From positions 47,603-111,602 of the forward strand of contig JABXNX010000108.1 in the NCBI GenBank assembly GCA_014843695.1: a DNA stretch of 64,000 nucleotides. The letters run 5' to 3'. A program made the translations under genes and the position numbers. The DNA is from Archivesica marissinica. Taxonomy: Eukaryota; Mollusca; Bivalvia; Venerida; Vesicomyidae. How positions within the stretch are numbered: position 1 is the stretch's first letter; the number at the start of each line of letters is the position of its first letter. The notes beneath the pieces were generated by a model that was not told where the DNA came from, did not search any database, and saw only the letters and a program-made list of their open reading frames with translations. Positions 41,214-54,752 of this stretch are shown here, piece after piece.

Positions 41214-41400
41214 TGGGTATGAGAGCTACTGGTCGCACTTTCAGCGATGAACCGATCACAATCAGCAAGTCACAGTCATCTTTGTCCATGGACATCTGCT
41301 GATGAAATTCCTGGGCAAGACTTTCGCCAAAAAATACAATATCTGGCTTCATAACGGACAGTGGAGTTAGCGGATCACACTTTGGACAAGATGGTATCAC
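41214..41400 (-). CDS. SIRT1: SIRT1 exon: second zinc CxxC pair and GSS nucleotide-binding motif
   Basis: The acceptor is TTACAG (41401-41406) and the donor GTATGT (41213-41208). The exon gives 62 codons plus one base of a split Asn codon. It reads VIPSCPKC, with the second zinc-binding CxxC pair, then MKPDIVFFGESL, and later DLLIVIGSSLKVRPVALIP. These are signature stretches of SIRT1: the FFGE loop and the GSSLKV(R/Q)P motif that contacts NAD. Spacing between the first and second CxxC pairs across the exon junction is 20 residues, the same as in human SIRT1. The exon is isolated: a piggyBac-like MITE lies 26 bp downstream, and a 17-bp array lies 440 bp upstream. Confidence 0.97.
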
Positions 41401-41840
41401 CTGTAATTAGAAACAACACTATATGGATGGCAGTACCGGCGGTATGATGTGTCTACGGCATGACGTAGTAAACAATGAAGAAATATGCAAACAGCCTTTT
41501 CCTTAATAAACTGCTAATGACCAAAATGCAAGTTTCTAGAATAAATCGCAATCAAAGTCTGCTATTATATAATAATTACAAACTTTGACTGAAAACAGAC
41601 TCATGTTAGCGCCATTAGCGGGTGTCGACAGTGAGCTAATTCATGATTACGCTAATATAGTTCCCATTTACATGTTGTACATGATATTCAGGTAAGCATC
41701 TTTCATCTGTTCATTCCGTTGACAGTTTATGATTTCTTGTTTATCAACACATGTTTACATTTCTGGGTCACAACTGATCCAATGGAAAGAATGATAGGTG
41801 GCGTTATTTTACCGCATTCTGAAAAATTGTGGATGCCTCA
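41401..41840. other. Unique intronic sequence
   Basis: Intron sequence immediately upstream of the exon at 41214-41400. Nothing else is recognised. Confidence 0.6.
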
Positions 41841-42670
41841 GTATGTCAAGACCAGCGGTATGTCAAGACCAGCGGTATGTTAAGACCAGCGGTATGTTAA
41901 GACCAGCGGTATGTCAAGACCAGCGGTATGTTAAGACCAGCGGTATGTTAAGACCAGCGGTATGTTAAGACCAGCGGTATGTTAAGACCAGCGGTATGTC
42001 AAGACCAGCGGTATGTCAAGACCAGCGGTATGTCAAGACCAGCGGTATGTCAAGACCAGCGGTATGTCAAGACCAGCGGTATGTTAAGACCAGCGGTATG
42101 TTAAGACCAGCGGTATGTCAAGACCAGCGGTATGTCAAGACCAGCGGTATGTTAAGACCAGCGGTATGTCAAGACCAGCGGTATGTCAAGACCAGCGGTA
42201 TGTCAAGACCAGCGGTATGTCAAGACCAGCGGTATGTCAAGACCAGCGGTATGTTAAGACCAGCGGTATGTCAAGACCAGCGGTATGTTAAGACCAGCGG
42301 TATGTTAAGACCAGCGGTATGTTAAGACCAGCGGTATGTTAAGACCAGCGGTATGTAAGACCAGCGGTATGTCAAGACCAGCGGTATGTCAAGACCAGCG
42401 GTATGTTAAGACCAGCGGTATGTTAAGACCAGCGGTATGTCAAGACCAGCGGTATGTCAAGACCAGCGGTATGTTAAGACCAGCGGTATGTTAAGACCAG
42501 CGGTATGTCAAGACCAGCGGTATGTCAAGACCAGCGGTATGTCAAGACCAGCGGTATGTTAAGACCAGCGGTATGTTAAGACCAGCGGTATGTTAAGACC
42601 AGCGGTATGTCAAGACCAGCGGTATGTTAAGACCAGCGGTATGTCAAGACCAGCGGTATGTTAAGACTAT
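41841..42670. repeat. 17-bp minisatellite (49 copies)
   Basis: Unit GTATGTCAAGACCAGCG. Nearly all variation is one C/T site (GTATGTC or GTATGTT): by eye 25 units carry C, 23 carry T and one lacks the base. The forward 109-residue frame across part of it is an artefact. Confidence 0.96.
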
Positions 42671-42810
42671 GTTAAGAAACAACTATACTGCTGATGAAAG
42701 ACTATACATTTTAATTCTTATTTCAAGTAATATTAATTTCTTCAAGATTCTAAAACATGATTTCAATACATTACTAGTACTCTAATAATTAAAGTGATGT
42801 AAATATATAT

Positions 42811-42848
42811 TGGCCTCCATACCATCCCCTTCAGCCAACCCAATCCAC
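42811..42848. repeat. Dispersed motif, copy 1
   Basis: TTGGCCTCCATACCATCCCC followed by TTCAGCCAACCC closely resembles the sequence at about 58380-58417 in the same orientation. It is probably a fragment of an interspersed element. The surrounding sequence from 42671 to 43145 holds no gene that I can see. Confidence 0.5.
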
Positions 42849-43145
42849 CCTTGTCTTCGTTAGGTTTTGATTTGATTTTTTTAAATGAACAATAATTGCT
42901 GGATGTGGTTTTGTACTAACACAGAAATAGTAGCTATTATAATACATGCAGCAACATGAAGCAATTATAAACATTGTGTTAGCTGTTACACAAACTGACA
43001 AAGCTGGTAATAGCTGGCAGTAAAATACTAGCAATGTTTGCTAATAGCCGCATAAAATGGATCGTGTATCATATTAGGGAGATTGCCATTCCAAATTTGT
43101 AACGGGAACGCGTATGTGTAGCTAAGAAAGTATTCCATTTTAAAC

Positions 43146-43288
43146 GTTACATCAGTTTAAGGGAAACAAATATGTTACATCAGTTTAAGGGAAACAAATA
43201 TGTTACATCAGTTTAAGGGAAACAAATATGTTACATCAGTTTAAGGGAAACAAATATGTTACATCAGTTTAAGGGAAACAAATATGTA
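43146..43288. repeat. 28-bp minisatellite (5 copies)
   Basis: Unit GTTACATCAGTTTAAGGGAA plus ACAAATAT, repeated without change. Confidence 0.95.
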
Positions 43289-43649
43289 TCAATTTACTAA
43301 CTACACATACCGGTATGCATTTCCATTACAAGTTTGAAATCACAACCTATTGATTGCATATTGGAGTTTCAGGCTCAGAACTTGCAACTTAAATTTAATT
43401 CCGGTTAGGAATACACCTGTATCTATCTGCACTGAATGTTGGTATTGCTTTCATTTACAACACCAAACTCAATGTCTGGGTTTTATTTTTAATCACCTCT
43501 AAACAATATTAAACTAAGACATATCCTACGGCATGCAATTCTATTCTAGGAATCAGAGACAGCAGTGACACATCTCCACATAGGGCTTAGATTATACGGA
43601 AAGCTAGTGTTTACAAGCACGCAATGATAAAAAGAGTAGCATTAAAGAA
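43289..43649. other. Unique intronic sequence
   Basis: No exon, RNA gene or repeat recognised between the 28-bp and 43-bp arrays. Confidence 0.55.
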
Positions 43650-43821
43650 GTTTATAAACCAATCACACAGCAAGGACATTATAATCATCACAGTTTATAA
43701 ACCAATCACAGAGCAAGGACAGTATAATCATCACAGTTTATAAACCAATCACAGAGCAAGGACATTATAATCATCACAGTTTATAAACCAATCACAGAGC
43801 AAGGACATTATAAATTAATAG
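43650..43821. repeat. 43-bp minisatellite (4 copies)
   Basis: Unit starting GTTTATAAACCAATCACAGA, with starts at 43650, 43693, 43736 and 43779; nearly identical copies. It directly precedes the 42-bp array. Confidence 0.93.
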
Positions 43822-43825
43822 TGGA

Positions 43826-46800
43826 CCACTAAGTGTGTTGAAATGATGGTTCTGTATGTAACATCATCTAGTGGACCACTAAGTTTGATGGTTCTGTATG
43901 TAACATCATCTAGTGGACCACTAAGTTTGATGGTTCTGCATGTAACATCATCTAGTGGTCCACTAAGTTTGTTGGTTCTGCATGTAACATCACCTAGTGG
44001 TCCACTAAGTTTGTTGAAATGATGGTTCTGTATGTAACATCACCTAGTGGACCACTAAGTTTGATGATTCTGTATGTAACATCATCTAGTGGACCACTAA
44101 GTTTGATGGTTCTGTATGTAACATCACCTAGTGGTCCACTAAGTTTGTTGAAATGATGGTTCTGTATGTAACATCACCTTGTCGACCACTAAGTTTGATG
44201 AAATGTTGATTCTGTATGTAACATCATCTAGTGGACCACTAAGTTTGATGGTTCTGTATGTAACATCACCTAGTGGACCACTAAGTTTGATGGTTCTGTA
44301 TGTAACATCACCTTGTCGACCACTAAGTTTGATGGTTCTGTATGTAACATCATCTAGTGGACCACTAAGTTTGTTGGTTCTGTATGTAACATCATCTAGT
44401 GGTCCACTAAATTTGTTGGTTCTGCATGTAACATCACCTAGTGGTCCACTAAGTTTGTTGAAATGATGGTTCTGTATGTAACATCATCTAGTGGACCACT
44501 AAGTTTGATGATTCTGTATGTAACATCACCTAGTGGTCCACTAAGTTTGATGGTTCTGTATGTAACATCACCTTGTCGACCACTAAGTTTGATTGTTCTG
44601 TATGTAACATCACCTAGTGGACCACTAAGTGTAATGGTTCTGCATGTAACATCATCTAGTGGACCACTAAGTTTGATGGTTCTGTATGTAACATCATCTA
44701 GTCGACCACTAAGTTTGATGGTTCTGTATGTAACATCACCTTGTGGACCACTAAGTTTGATGATTCTGTATGTAACATCACCTAGTGGACCACTAAGTTT
44801 GATGGTTCTGTATGTAACATCACCTTGTCGACCACTAAGTTTGATGGTTCTGTATGTAACATCATCTAGTGGACCACTAAGTTTGTTGGTTCTGTATGTA
44901 ACATCATCTAGCGGACCACTAAGTTTGTTGGTTCTGTATGTAACATCATCTAGTGGTCCACTAAGTTTGTTGGTTCTACATGTAACATCATCTAGTGGAC
45001 CACTAAGTTTGTTGGTTCTGTATGTAACATCATCTAGTGGTCCACTAAGTTTGTTGAAATGATGGTTCTGTATGTAACATCATCTAGTGGACCACTAAGT
45101 TTGTTGGTTCTGTATGTAACATCATCTAGTGGACCACTAAGTTTGATGGTTCTGTATGTAGCATCATCTAGTGGTCCACTAAGTTTGATGGTTCTGTATG
45201 TAACATCACCTTGTGGACCACTAAGTTTGATGATTCTGTATGTAACATCATCTAGCGGACCACTAAGTTTGTTGGTTCTGTATGTAACATCATCTAGTGG
45301 TCCACTAAGTTTGTTGGTTCTACATGTAACATCACCTAGTGGTCCACTAAGTTTGTTGAAATGATGGTTCTGTATGTAACATCATCTAGTGGACCACTAA
45401 GTTTGTTGGTTCTGTATGTAACATCATCTAGTGGACCACTAAGTTTCATGGTTCTGCATGTAACATCACCTAGTGGTCCACTAAGTTTGATGGTTCTGTA
45501 TGTAACATCATATAGTGGTCCACTAAGTTTGATGATTCTGTATGTAACATCACCTAGTGGTCCACTAAGTTTGATGATTCTGTATGTAACATCACCTAGT
45601 GGTCCACTAAGTTTGATGATTCTGTATGTAACATCACCTAGTGGTCCACTAAGTTTGATGGTTCTGTATGTAACATCACCTTGTCGACCACTAAGTTTGA
45701 TGGTTCTGTATGTAACATCACCTAGTGGACCACTAAGTGTGATGGTTCTGCATGTAACATCATCTAGTGGACCACTAAGTTTGATGGTTCTGTATGTAAC
45801 ATCATCTAGTCGACCACTAAGTTTGATGGTTCTGTATGTAACATCATCTAGTGGACCACTAAGTTTGTTGGTTCTGTATGTAACATCACCTAGTGGACCA
45901 CTAAGTTTGTTGGTTCTGTATGTAACATCATCTAGTGGACCACTAAGTTTGTTGGTTCTGTATGTAACATCATCTAGTGGTCCACTAAGTTTGTTGGTTC
46001 TGCATGTAACATCACCTAGTGGTCCACTAAGTTTGTTGAAATGATGGTTCTGTATTTAACATCATCTAGTGGACCACTAAGTTTGATGGTTCTGTATGTA
46101 ACATCATCTAGTGGACCACTAAGTTTGATGGTTCTGCATGTAACATCACCAAGTGGTCCACTAAGTTTGATGGTTCTGTATGTAACATCATCTAGTGGTC
46201 CACTAAGTTTGATGGTTCTGCATGTAACATCACCTAGTGGTCCACTAAGTTTGATGGTTCTGTATGTAACATCACCTAGTGGTCCACTAAGTGTGTTGGT
46301 TCTGCATGTAACATCACCTAGTGGTTCACTAAGTTTGTTGAAATGATGGTTCTGTATGTAACATCATCTAGTGGACAACTAAGTTTGATGGTTCTGTATG
46401 TAACATCATCTAGTGGACCACTAAGTTTGATGGTTCTGCATGTAACATCACCTAGTGGTCCACTAAGTTTGATGGTTCTGTATGTAACATCATCTAGTGG
46501 TCCACTAAGTTTGATGGTTCTGCATGTAACATCACCTAGTGGTCCACTAAGTTTGATGGTTCTGTATGTAACATCACCTAGTGGACCACTAAGTTTGATG
46601 ATTCTGTATGTAACATCACCTAGTGGTCCACTAAGTTTGATGATTCTGTATGTAACATCACCTAGTGGTCCACTAAGTTTGATGATTCTGTATGTAACAT
46701 CACCTAGTGGTCCACTAAGTTTGATGATTCTGTATGTAACATCACCTAGTGGTCCACTAAGTTTGATGGTTCTGTATGTAACATCACCTTGTCGACCACT

Positions 46801-49800
46801 AAGTTTGATGGTTCTGTATGTAACATCACCTAGTGGACCACTAAGTTTGATGGTTCTGCATGTAACATCATCTAGTGGACCACTAAGTTTGATGGTTCTG
46901 TATGTAACATCACCTTGTCGACCACTAAGTTTGATGGTTCTGTATGTAACATCACCTAGTGGACCACTAAGTTTGATGGTTCTGCATGTAACATCATCTA
47001 GTGGACCACTAAGTTTGATGGTTCTGTATGTAACATCATCTAGTCGACCACTAAGTTTGATGGTTCTGTATGTAACATCATCTAGTGGACCACTAAGTTT
47101 GATGGTTCTGCATGTAACATCATCTAGTGGACCACTAAGTTTGATGGTTCTGCATGTAACATCATCTAGTGGACCACTAAGTTTGATGGTTCTGTATGTA
47201 ACATCATCTAGTCGACCACTAAGTTTGATGATTCTGTATGTAACATCACCTTGTCGACCACTAAGTTTGATGAAATGATGGTTCTGTATGTAACATCATC
47301 TAGTGGACCACTAAGTTTGTTGGTTCTGTATGCAACATCACCTAGTGGACCACTAAGTTTGTTGGTTCTGTATGTAACATCATCTAGTGGACCACTAAGT
47401 TTGTTGGTTCTGTATGTAACATCACCTAGTGGACCACTAAGTTTGTTGAAATGATGGTTCTGTATGTAACATCATCTAGTGGACCACTAAGTTTGATGGT
47501 TCTGTATGTAACATCATCTAGTGGTCCACTAAGTTTGTTGGTTCTGCATGTAACATCACCTAGTGGACCACTAAGTTTGATGAAATGATGGTTCTGCATG
47601 TAACATCACCTTGTCGACCACTAAGTTTGATGAAATGATGGTTCTGTATGTAACATCATCTAGTGGACCACTAAGTTTGATGGTTCTGTATGTAACATCA
47701 CCTAGTGGACCACTAAGTTTGATGGTTCTGTATGTAACATCACCTTGTCGACCACTAAGTTTGATGGTTCTGTATGTAACATCATCTAGTGGACCACTAA
47801 GTTTGTTGGTTCTGTATGTAACATCACCTAGTGGACCACTAAGTTTGTTGGTTCTGTATGTAACATCATCTAGTGGACCACTAAGTTTGTTGGTTCTGTA
47901 TGTAACATCACCTAGTGGACCACTAAGTTTGTTGGTTCTGTATGTAACATCACCTAGTGGACCACTAAGTTTGATGGTTCTGTATGTAACATCACCTAGT
48001 GGACCACTAAGTTTGTTGGTTCTGCATGTAACATCACCTAGTGGTCCACTAAGTTTGTTGAAATGATGGTTCTGTATGTAACATCATCTAGTGGTCCACT
48101 AAGTTTGTTGGTTCTGTATGTAACATCATCTAGTGGTCCACTAAGTTTGATGATTCTGTATGTAACATCATCTAGTGGTCCACTAAGTTTGTTGGTTCTG
48201 CATGTAACATCACCTAGTGGTCCACTAAGTTTGTTGAAATGATGGTTCTGTATGTAACATCATCTAGTGGACCACTAAGTTTGATGGTTCTGTATGTAAC
48301 ATCACCTAGTGGTCCACTAAGTTTGATGGTTCTGTATGTAACATCACCTAGTGGACCACTAAGTTTGATGGTTCTGCATGTAACATCATCTAGTGGTCCA
48401 CTAAGTTTGATGATTCTGTATGTAACATCACCTAGTGGTCCACAAAGTTTGATGGTTCTGTATGTAACATCACCTTGTCGACCACTAAGTTTGATGGTTC
48501 TGTATGTAACATCACCTAGTGGACCACTAAGTGTGATGGTTCTGCATGTAACATCATCTAGTGGACCACTAAGTTTGATGGTTCTGTATGTAACATCATC
48601 TAGTGGACCACTAAGTTTGATGAAATGATGGTTCTGTATGTAACATCATCTAGTGGACCACTAAGTTTGATGATTCTGTATGTAACATCACCTAGTGGAC
48701 CACTAAGTTTGATGGTTCTGTATGTAACATCACCTAGTGGACCACTAAGTTTGATGGTTCTGTATGTAACATCACCTAGTGGACCACTAAGTTTGATGGT
48801 TCTGTATGTAACATCACCTTGTCGACCACTAAGTTTGATTGTTCTGTATGTAACATCACCTAGTGGACCACTAAGTTTGATGGTTCTGTATGTAACATCA
48901 CCTTGTCGACCACTAAGTTTGATGGTTCTGTATGTAACATCATCTAGTGGACCACTAAGTTTGTTGGTTCTGTATGTAACATCACCTAGTGGACCACTAA
49001 GTTTGTTGGTTCTGTATGTAACATCACCTAGTGGACCACTAAGTTTGTTGGTTCTGTATGTAACATCACCTAGTGGACCACTAAGTTTGATGGTTCTGTA
49101 TGTAACATCATCTAGTGGACCACTAAGTTTGATGGTTCTGCATGTAACATCACCTAGTGGTCCACTAAGTTTGATGGTTCTGTATGTAACATCATCTAGT
49201 GGTCCACTAAGTTTGATGGTTCTGCATGTAACATCACCTAGTGGTCCACTAAGTTTGATGGTTCTGCATGTAACATCACCTAGTGGACCACTAAGTTTGA
49301 TGATTCTGTATGTAACATCACCTAGTGGTCCACTAAGTTTGATGATTCTGTATGTAACATCACCTAGTGGTCCACTAAGTTTGATGATTCTGTATGTAAC
49401 ATCACCTAGTGGTCCACTAAGTTTGATGATTCTGTATGTAACATCACCTAGTGGTCCACTAAGTTTGATGATTCTGTATGTAACATCACCTAGTGGTCCA
49501 CTAAGTTTGATGATTCTGTATGTAACATCACCTAGTGGTCCACTAAGTTTGATGATTCTGTATGTAACATCACCTAGTGGTCCACTAAGTTTGATGATTC
49601 TGTATGTAACATCACCTAGTGGTCCACTAAGTTTGATGATTCTGTATGTAACATCACCTAGTGGTCCACTAAGTTTGATGATTCTGTATGTAACATCACC
49701 TAGTGGTCCACTAAGTTTGATGGTTCTGTATGTAACATCACCTAGTGGACCACTAAGTTTGATGGTTCTGTATGTAACATCACCTAGTGGACCACTAAGT

Positions 49801-52800
49801 TTGATGGTTCTGCATGTAACATCATCTAGTGGACCACTAAGTTTGATGGTTCTGTATGTAACATCACCTTGTCGACCACTAAGTTTGATGGTTCTGTATG
49901 TAACATCACCTAGTGGACCACTAAGTTTGATGGTTCTGCATGTAACATCATCTAGTGGACCACTAAGTTTGATGGTTCTGTATGTAACATCACCTTGTCG
50001 ACCACTAAGTTTGATGGTTCTGTATGTAACATCACCTAGTGGACCACTAAGTTTGATGGTTCTGCATGTAACATCATCTAGTGGACCACTAAGTTTGATG
50101 GTTCTGTATGTAACATCACCTTGTCGACCACTAAGTTTGATGGTTCTGTATGTAACATCACCTAGTGGACCACTAAGTTTGATGGTTCTGCATGTAACAT
50201 CATCTAGTGGACCACTAAGTTTGATGGTTCTGTATGTAACATCATCTAGTGGACCACTAAGTTTGATGGTTCTGTATGTAACATCACCTAGTGGACCACT
50301 AAGTTTGATGGTTCTGCATGTAACATCATCTAGTGGACCACTAAGTTTGATGGTTCTGTATGTAACATCATCTAGTGGACCACTAAGTTTGATGGTTCTG
50401 TATGTAACATCATCTAGTGGACCACTAAGTTTGATGGTTCTGTATGTAACATCACCTAGTGGACCACTAAGTTTGATGGTTCTGTATGTAACATCATCTA
50501 GTGGACCACTAAGTTTGTTGGTTCTGTATGCAACATCACCTAGTGGACCACTAAGTTTGTTGGTTCTGTATGTAACATCATCTAGTGGACCACTAAGTTT
50601 GTTGGTTCTGTATGTAACATCACCTAGTGGACCACTAAGTTTGTTGAAATGATGGTTCTGTATGTAACATCATCTAGTGGACCACTAAGTTTGATGGTTC
50701 TGTATGTAACATCATCTAGTGGTCCACTAAGTTTGTTGGTTCTGCATGTAACATCACCTAGTGGACCACTAAGTTTGATGAAATGATGGTTCTGCATGTA
50801 ACATCACCTTGTCGACCACTAAGTTTGATGAAATGATGGTTCTGTATGTAACATCATCTAGTGGACCACTAAGTTTGATGGTTCTGTATGTAACATCACC
50901 TAGTGGACCACTAAGTTTGATGGTTCTGTATGTAACATCACCTTGTCGACCACTAAGTTTGATGGTTCTGTATGTAACATCATCTAGTGGACCACTAAGT
51001 TTGTTGGTTCTGTATGTAACATCACCTAGTGGACCACTAAGTTTGTTGGTTCTGTATGTAACATCATCTAGTGGACCACTAAGTTTGTTGGTTCTGTATG
51101 TAACATCACCTAGTGGACCACTAAGTTTGTTGGTTCTGTATGTAACATCATCTAGTGGACCACTAAGTTTGTTGGTTCTGTATGTAACATCACCTAGTGG
51201 ACCACTAAGTTTGTTGGTTCTGTATGTAACATCATCTAGTGGACCACTAAGTTTGTTGGTTCTGTATGTAACATCACCTAGTGGACCACTAAGTTTGTTG
51301 GTTCTGTATGTAACATCATCTAGTGGACCACTAAGTTTGTTGGTTCTGTATGTAACATCACCTAGTGGACCACTAAGTTTGTTGGTTCTGTATGTAACAT
51401 CATCTAGTGGACCACTAAGTTTGTTGGTTCTGTATGTAACATCACCTAGTGGACCACTAAGTTTGTTGGTTCTGTATGTAACATCATCTAGTGGACCACT
51501 AAGTTTGTTGGTTCTGTATGTAACATCACCTAGTGGACCACTAAGTTTGTTGGTTCTGTATGTAACATCATCTAGTGGACCACTAAGTTTGTTGGTTCTG
51601 TATGTAACATCACCTAGTGGACCACTAAGTTTGATGGTTCTGTATGTAACATCACCTAGTGGACCACTAAGTTTGTTGGTTCTGCATGTAACATCACCTA
51701 GTGGTCCACTAAGTTTGTTGGTTCTGCATGTAACATCACCTAGTGGTCCACTAAGTTTGTTGAAATGATGGTTCTGTATGTAACATCATCTAGTGGTCCA
51801 CTAAGTTTGTTGGTTCTGTATGTAACATCATCTAGTGGTCCACTAAGTTTGATGATTCTGTATGTAACATCATCTAGTGGTCCACTAAGTTTGTTGGTTC
51901 TGCATGTAACATCACCTAGTGGTCCACTAAGTTTGTTGAAATGATGGTTCTGTATGTAACATCATCTAGTGGACCACTAAGTTTGATGGTTCTGTATGTA
52001 ACATCACCTAGTGGTCCACTAAGTTTGATGGTTCTGTATGTAACATCACCTAGTGGACCACTAAGTTTGATGGTTCTGCATGTAACATCATCTAGTGGTC
52101 CACTAAGTTTGATGATTCTGTATGTAACATCACCTAGTGGTCCACTAAGTTTGATGGTTCTGTATGTAACATCACCTTGTCGACCACTAAGTTTGATGGT
52201 TCTGTATGTAACATCACCTAGTGGACCACTAAGTTTGATGGTTCTGTATGTAACATCATCTAGTGGACCACTAAGTTTGATGGTTCTGTATGTAACATCA
52301 TCTAGTGGACCACTAAGTTTGATGAGTTCTGTATGTAACATCACCTAGTGGACCACTAAGTTTGATGGTTCTGTATGTAACATCACCTAGTGGACCACTA
52401 AGTTTGATGGTTCTGTATGTAACATCACCTAGTGGACCACTAAGTTTGATGGTTCTGTATGTAACATCACCTAGTGGACCACTAAGTTTGATGGTTCTGT
52501 ATGTAACATCACCTAGTGGACCACTAAGTTTGATGGTTCTGTATGTAACATCACCTAGTGGACCACTAAGTTTGATGGTTCTGTATGTAACATCACCTAG
52601 TGGACCACTAAGTTTGATGGTTCTGTATGTAACATCACCTAGTGGACCACTAAGTTTGATGGTTCTGCATGTAACATCATCTAGTGGACCACTAAGTTTG
52701 ATGGTTCTGTATGTAACATCACCTAGTGGACCACTAAGTTTGATGGTTCTGTATGTAACATCACCTAGTGGACCACTAAGTTTGATGGTTCTGTATGTAA

Positions 52801-54423
52801 CATCATCTAGTGGACCACTAAGTTTGATGGTTCTGTATGTAACATCACCTTGTCGACCACTAAGTTTGATGGTTCTGTATGTAACATCACCTAGTGGACC
52901 ACTAAGTTTGATGGTTCTGCATGTAACATCATCTAGTGGACCACTAAGTTTGATGGTTCTGTATGTAACATCACCTTGTCGACCACTAAGTTTGATGGTT
53001 CTGTATGTAACATCACCTAGTGGACCACTAAGTTTGATGGTTCTGCATGTAACATCATCTAGTGGACCACTAAGTTTGATGGTTCTGTATGTAACATCAT
53101 CTAGTGGACCACTAAGTTTGATGGTTCTGTATGTAACATCATCTAGTGGACCACTAAGTTTGATGGTTCTGCATGTAACATCATCTAGTGGACCACTAAG
53201 TTTGATGGTTCTGCATGTAACATCATCTAGTGGACCACTAAGTTTGATGGTTCTGTATGTAACATCATCTAGTCGACCACTAAGTTTGATGATTCTGTAT
53301 GTAACATCACCTTGTCGACCACTAAGTTTGATGAATGATGGTTCTGTATGTAACATCATCTAGTGGACCACTAAGTTTGTTGGTTCTGTATGTAACATCA
53401 CCTAGTGGACCACTAAGTTTGTTGGTTCTGTATGTAACATCATCTAGTGGACCACTAAGTTTGTTGGTTCTGTATGTAACATCACCTAGTGGACCACTAA
53501 GTTTGTTGAAATGATGGTTCTGTATGTAACATCATCTAGTGGACCACTAAGTTTGATGGTTCTGTATGTAACATCATCTAGTGGTCCACTAAGTTTGTTG
53601 GTTCTGCATGTAACATCACCTAGTGGACCACTAAGTTTGATGAATGTGGTTCTGCATGTAACATCACCTAGTCGACCACTAAGTTTGTGTGGTTCTGTAT
53701 GTAACATCATCTAGTGGACCACTAAGTTTGATGGTTCTGTATGTAACATCACCTAGTGGACCACTAAGTTTGATGGTTCTGTATGTAACATCACCTAGTG
53801 GACCACTAAGTTTGATGGTTCTGTATGTAACATCACCTAGTGGTCCACTAAGTTTGATGGTTCTGTATGTAACATCACCTAGTGGTCCACTAAGTTTGAT
53901 GGTTCTGTATGTAACATCATCTAGTGGACCACTAAGTTTGTTGGTTCTGCATGTAACATCACCTAGTGGTCCACTAAGTTTGTTGGTTCTGTATGTAACA
54001 TCACCTAGTGGACCACTAAGTTTGATGATTCTGTATGTAACATCACCTAGTGGTCCACAAAGTTTGATGGTTCTGTATGTAACATCACCTTGTCGACCAC
54101 TAAGTTTGATGGTTCTGTATGTAACATCACCTAGTGGACCACTAAGTGTGATGGTTCTGCATGTAACATCATCTAGTGGACCACTAAGTTTGATGGTTCT
54201 GTATGTAACATCACCTAGTGGACCACTAAGTGTGATGGTTCTGCATGTAACATCATCTAGTGGTCCACTAAGTTTGATGGTTCTGTATGTAACATCACCT
54301 TGTGGTCCACAAAGTTTGATGGTTCTGTATGTAACATCATCTAGTGGACCACTAAGTTTGATGAAATGATGATTCTGTATGTAACATCACCTAGTGGACC
54401 ACTAAGTTTGATGGTTCTGTATG
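43826..54423. repeat. 42-bp minisatellite array (about 250 copies, 10.6 kb)
   Basis: Unit begins CTAGTGGACCACTAAGTTTG, then ATGGTTCTGTATGTAACATC and AT or AC. The common variable sites are GGACC/GGTCC, TAGTGG/TTGTCG, GATGG/GTTGG and TATG/CATG. Some units are 50 bp through an extra TTGAAATG. Because 42 is divisible by three, both strands stay open over kilobases (14-residue peptide repeat); these frames are not genes. The run at 49290-49730 is one almost invariant unit type. About 50990-51620 is an alternating two-unit (84-bp) pattern. Larger blocks recur, for example 47611 with 50809 (shift 3198 bp). It fills most of the SIRT1 intron between 41401 and 54752. Confidence 0.97.
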
Positions 54424-54440
54424 TCAACCGCGACAGATTA

Positions 54441-54695
54441 TTTGTTTGTTTTGATGCTTAAAGTCGCTCCAACAGCTTAGGTTATATGGTGACTCTTTGG
54501 CTATTAGATAATGGTGGAGGAAGACACAGGAGACCCTCTGAACAGTATTTCAGGCACTGACAGTTACCCAAGTAGAACCACTGACCTTTCCGCATGCCAG
54601 TTGGATAGCTTCCTCACATGAAAGAATTTGACACAACCAGTGGGATTCGTACCTACAGCAGTGAGGGGCAACTGACCGCATCCACTCGGGCCTCT
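54441..54695 (-). mobile_element. Intact tRNA-derived SINE with 13-bp target duplication
   Basis: A 255-bp element flanked by perfect direct copies of CCGCGACAGATTA (54428-54440 and 54696-54708). Read on the minus strand, the head has an A box-like GGCCCGAGTGG (54692-54682) and B box-like GGTACGAATCC (54653-54643), as in tRNA-derived RNA polymerase III promoters. The body follows (conserved GTGGTTCTACTTGGGTAA block) and a short A-rich tail, AAAACAAACAAA, lies just before the duplication. I recognise this as a type of SINE common in mollusc genomes; the family name needs a database check. Its insertion point is 4 bp past the end of the 42-bp array and 45 bp from the donor of a SIRT1 exon. Confidence 0.85.
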
Positions 54696-54752
54696 CCGCG
54701 ACAGATTAAGAAGGGAAAACCATATCATTAACCTATTACAATCTGCATTTAC

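Noticed and set aside
43822..54369. Forward and reverse 14-residue repeat proteins (LYVTSPSGPLSLMV and TYRTIKLSGPLGDV types)
   Set aside because: Both strands are open because the unit is 42 bp. The frames break wherever an 8-bp longer unit occurs.
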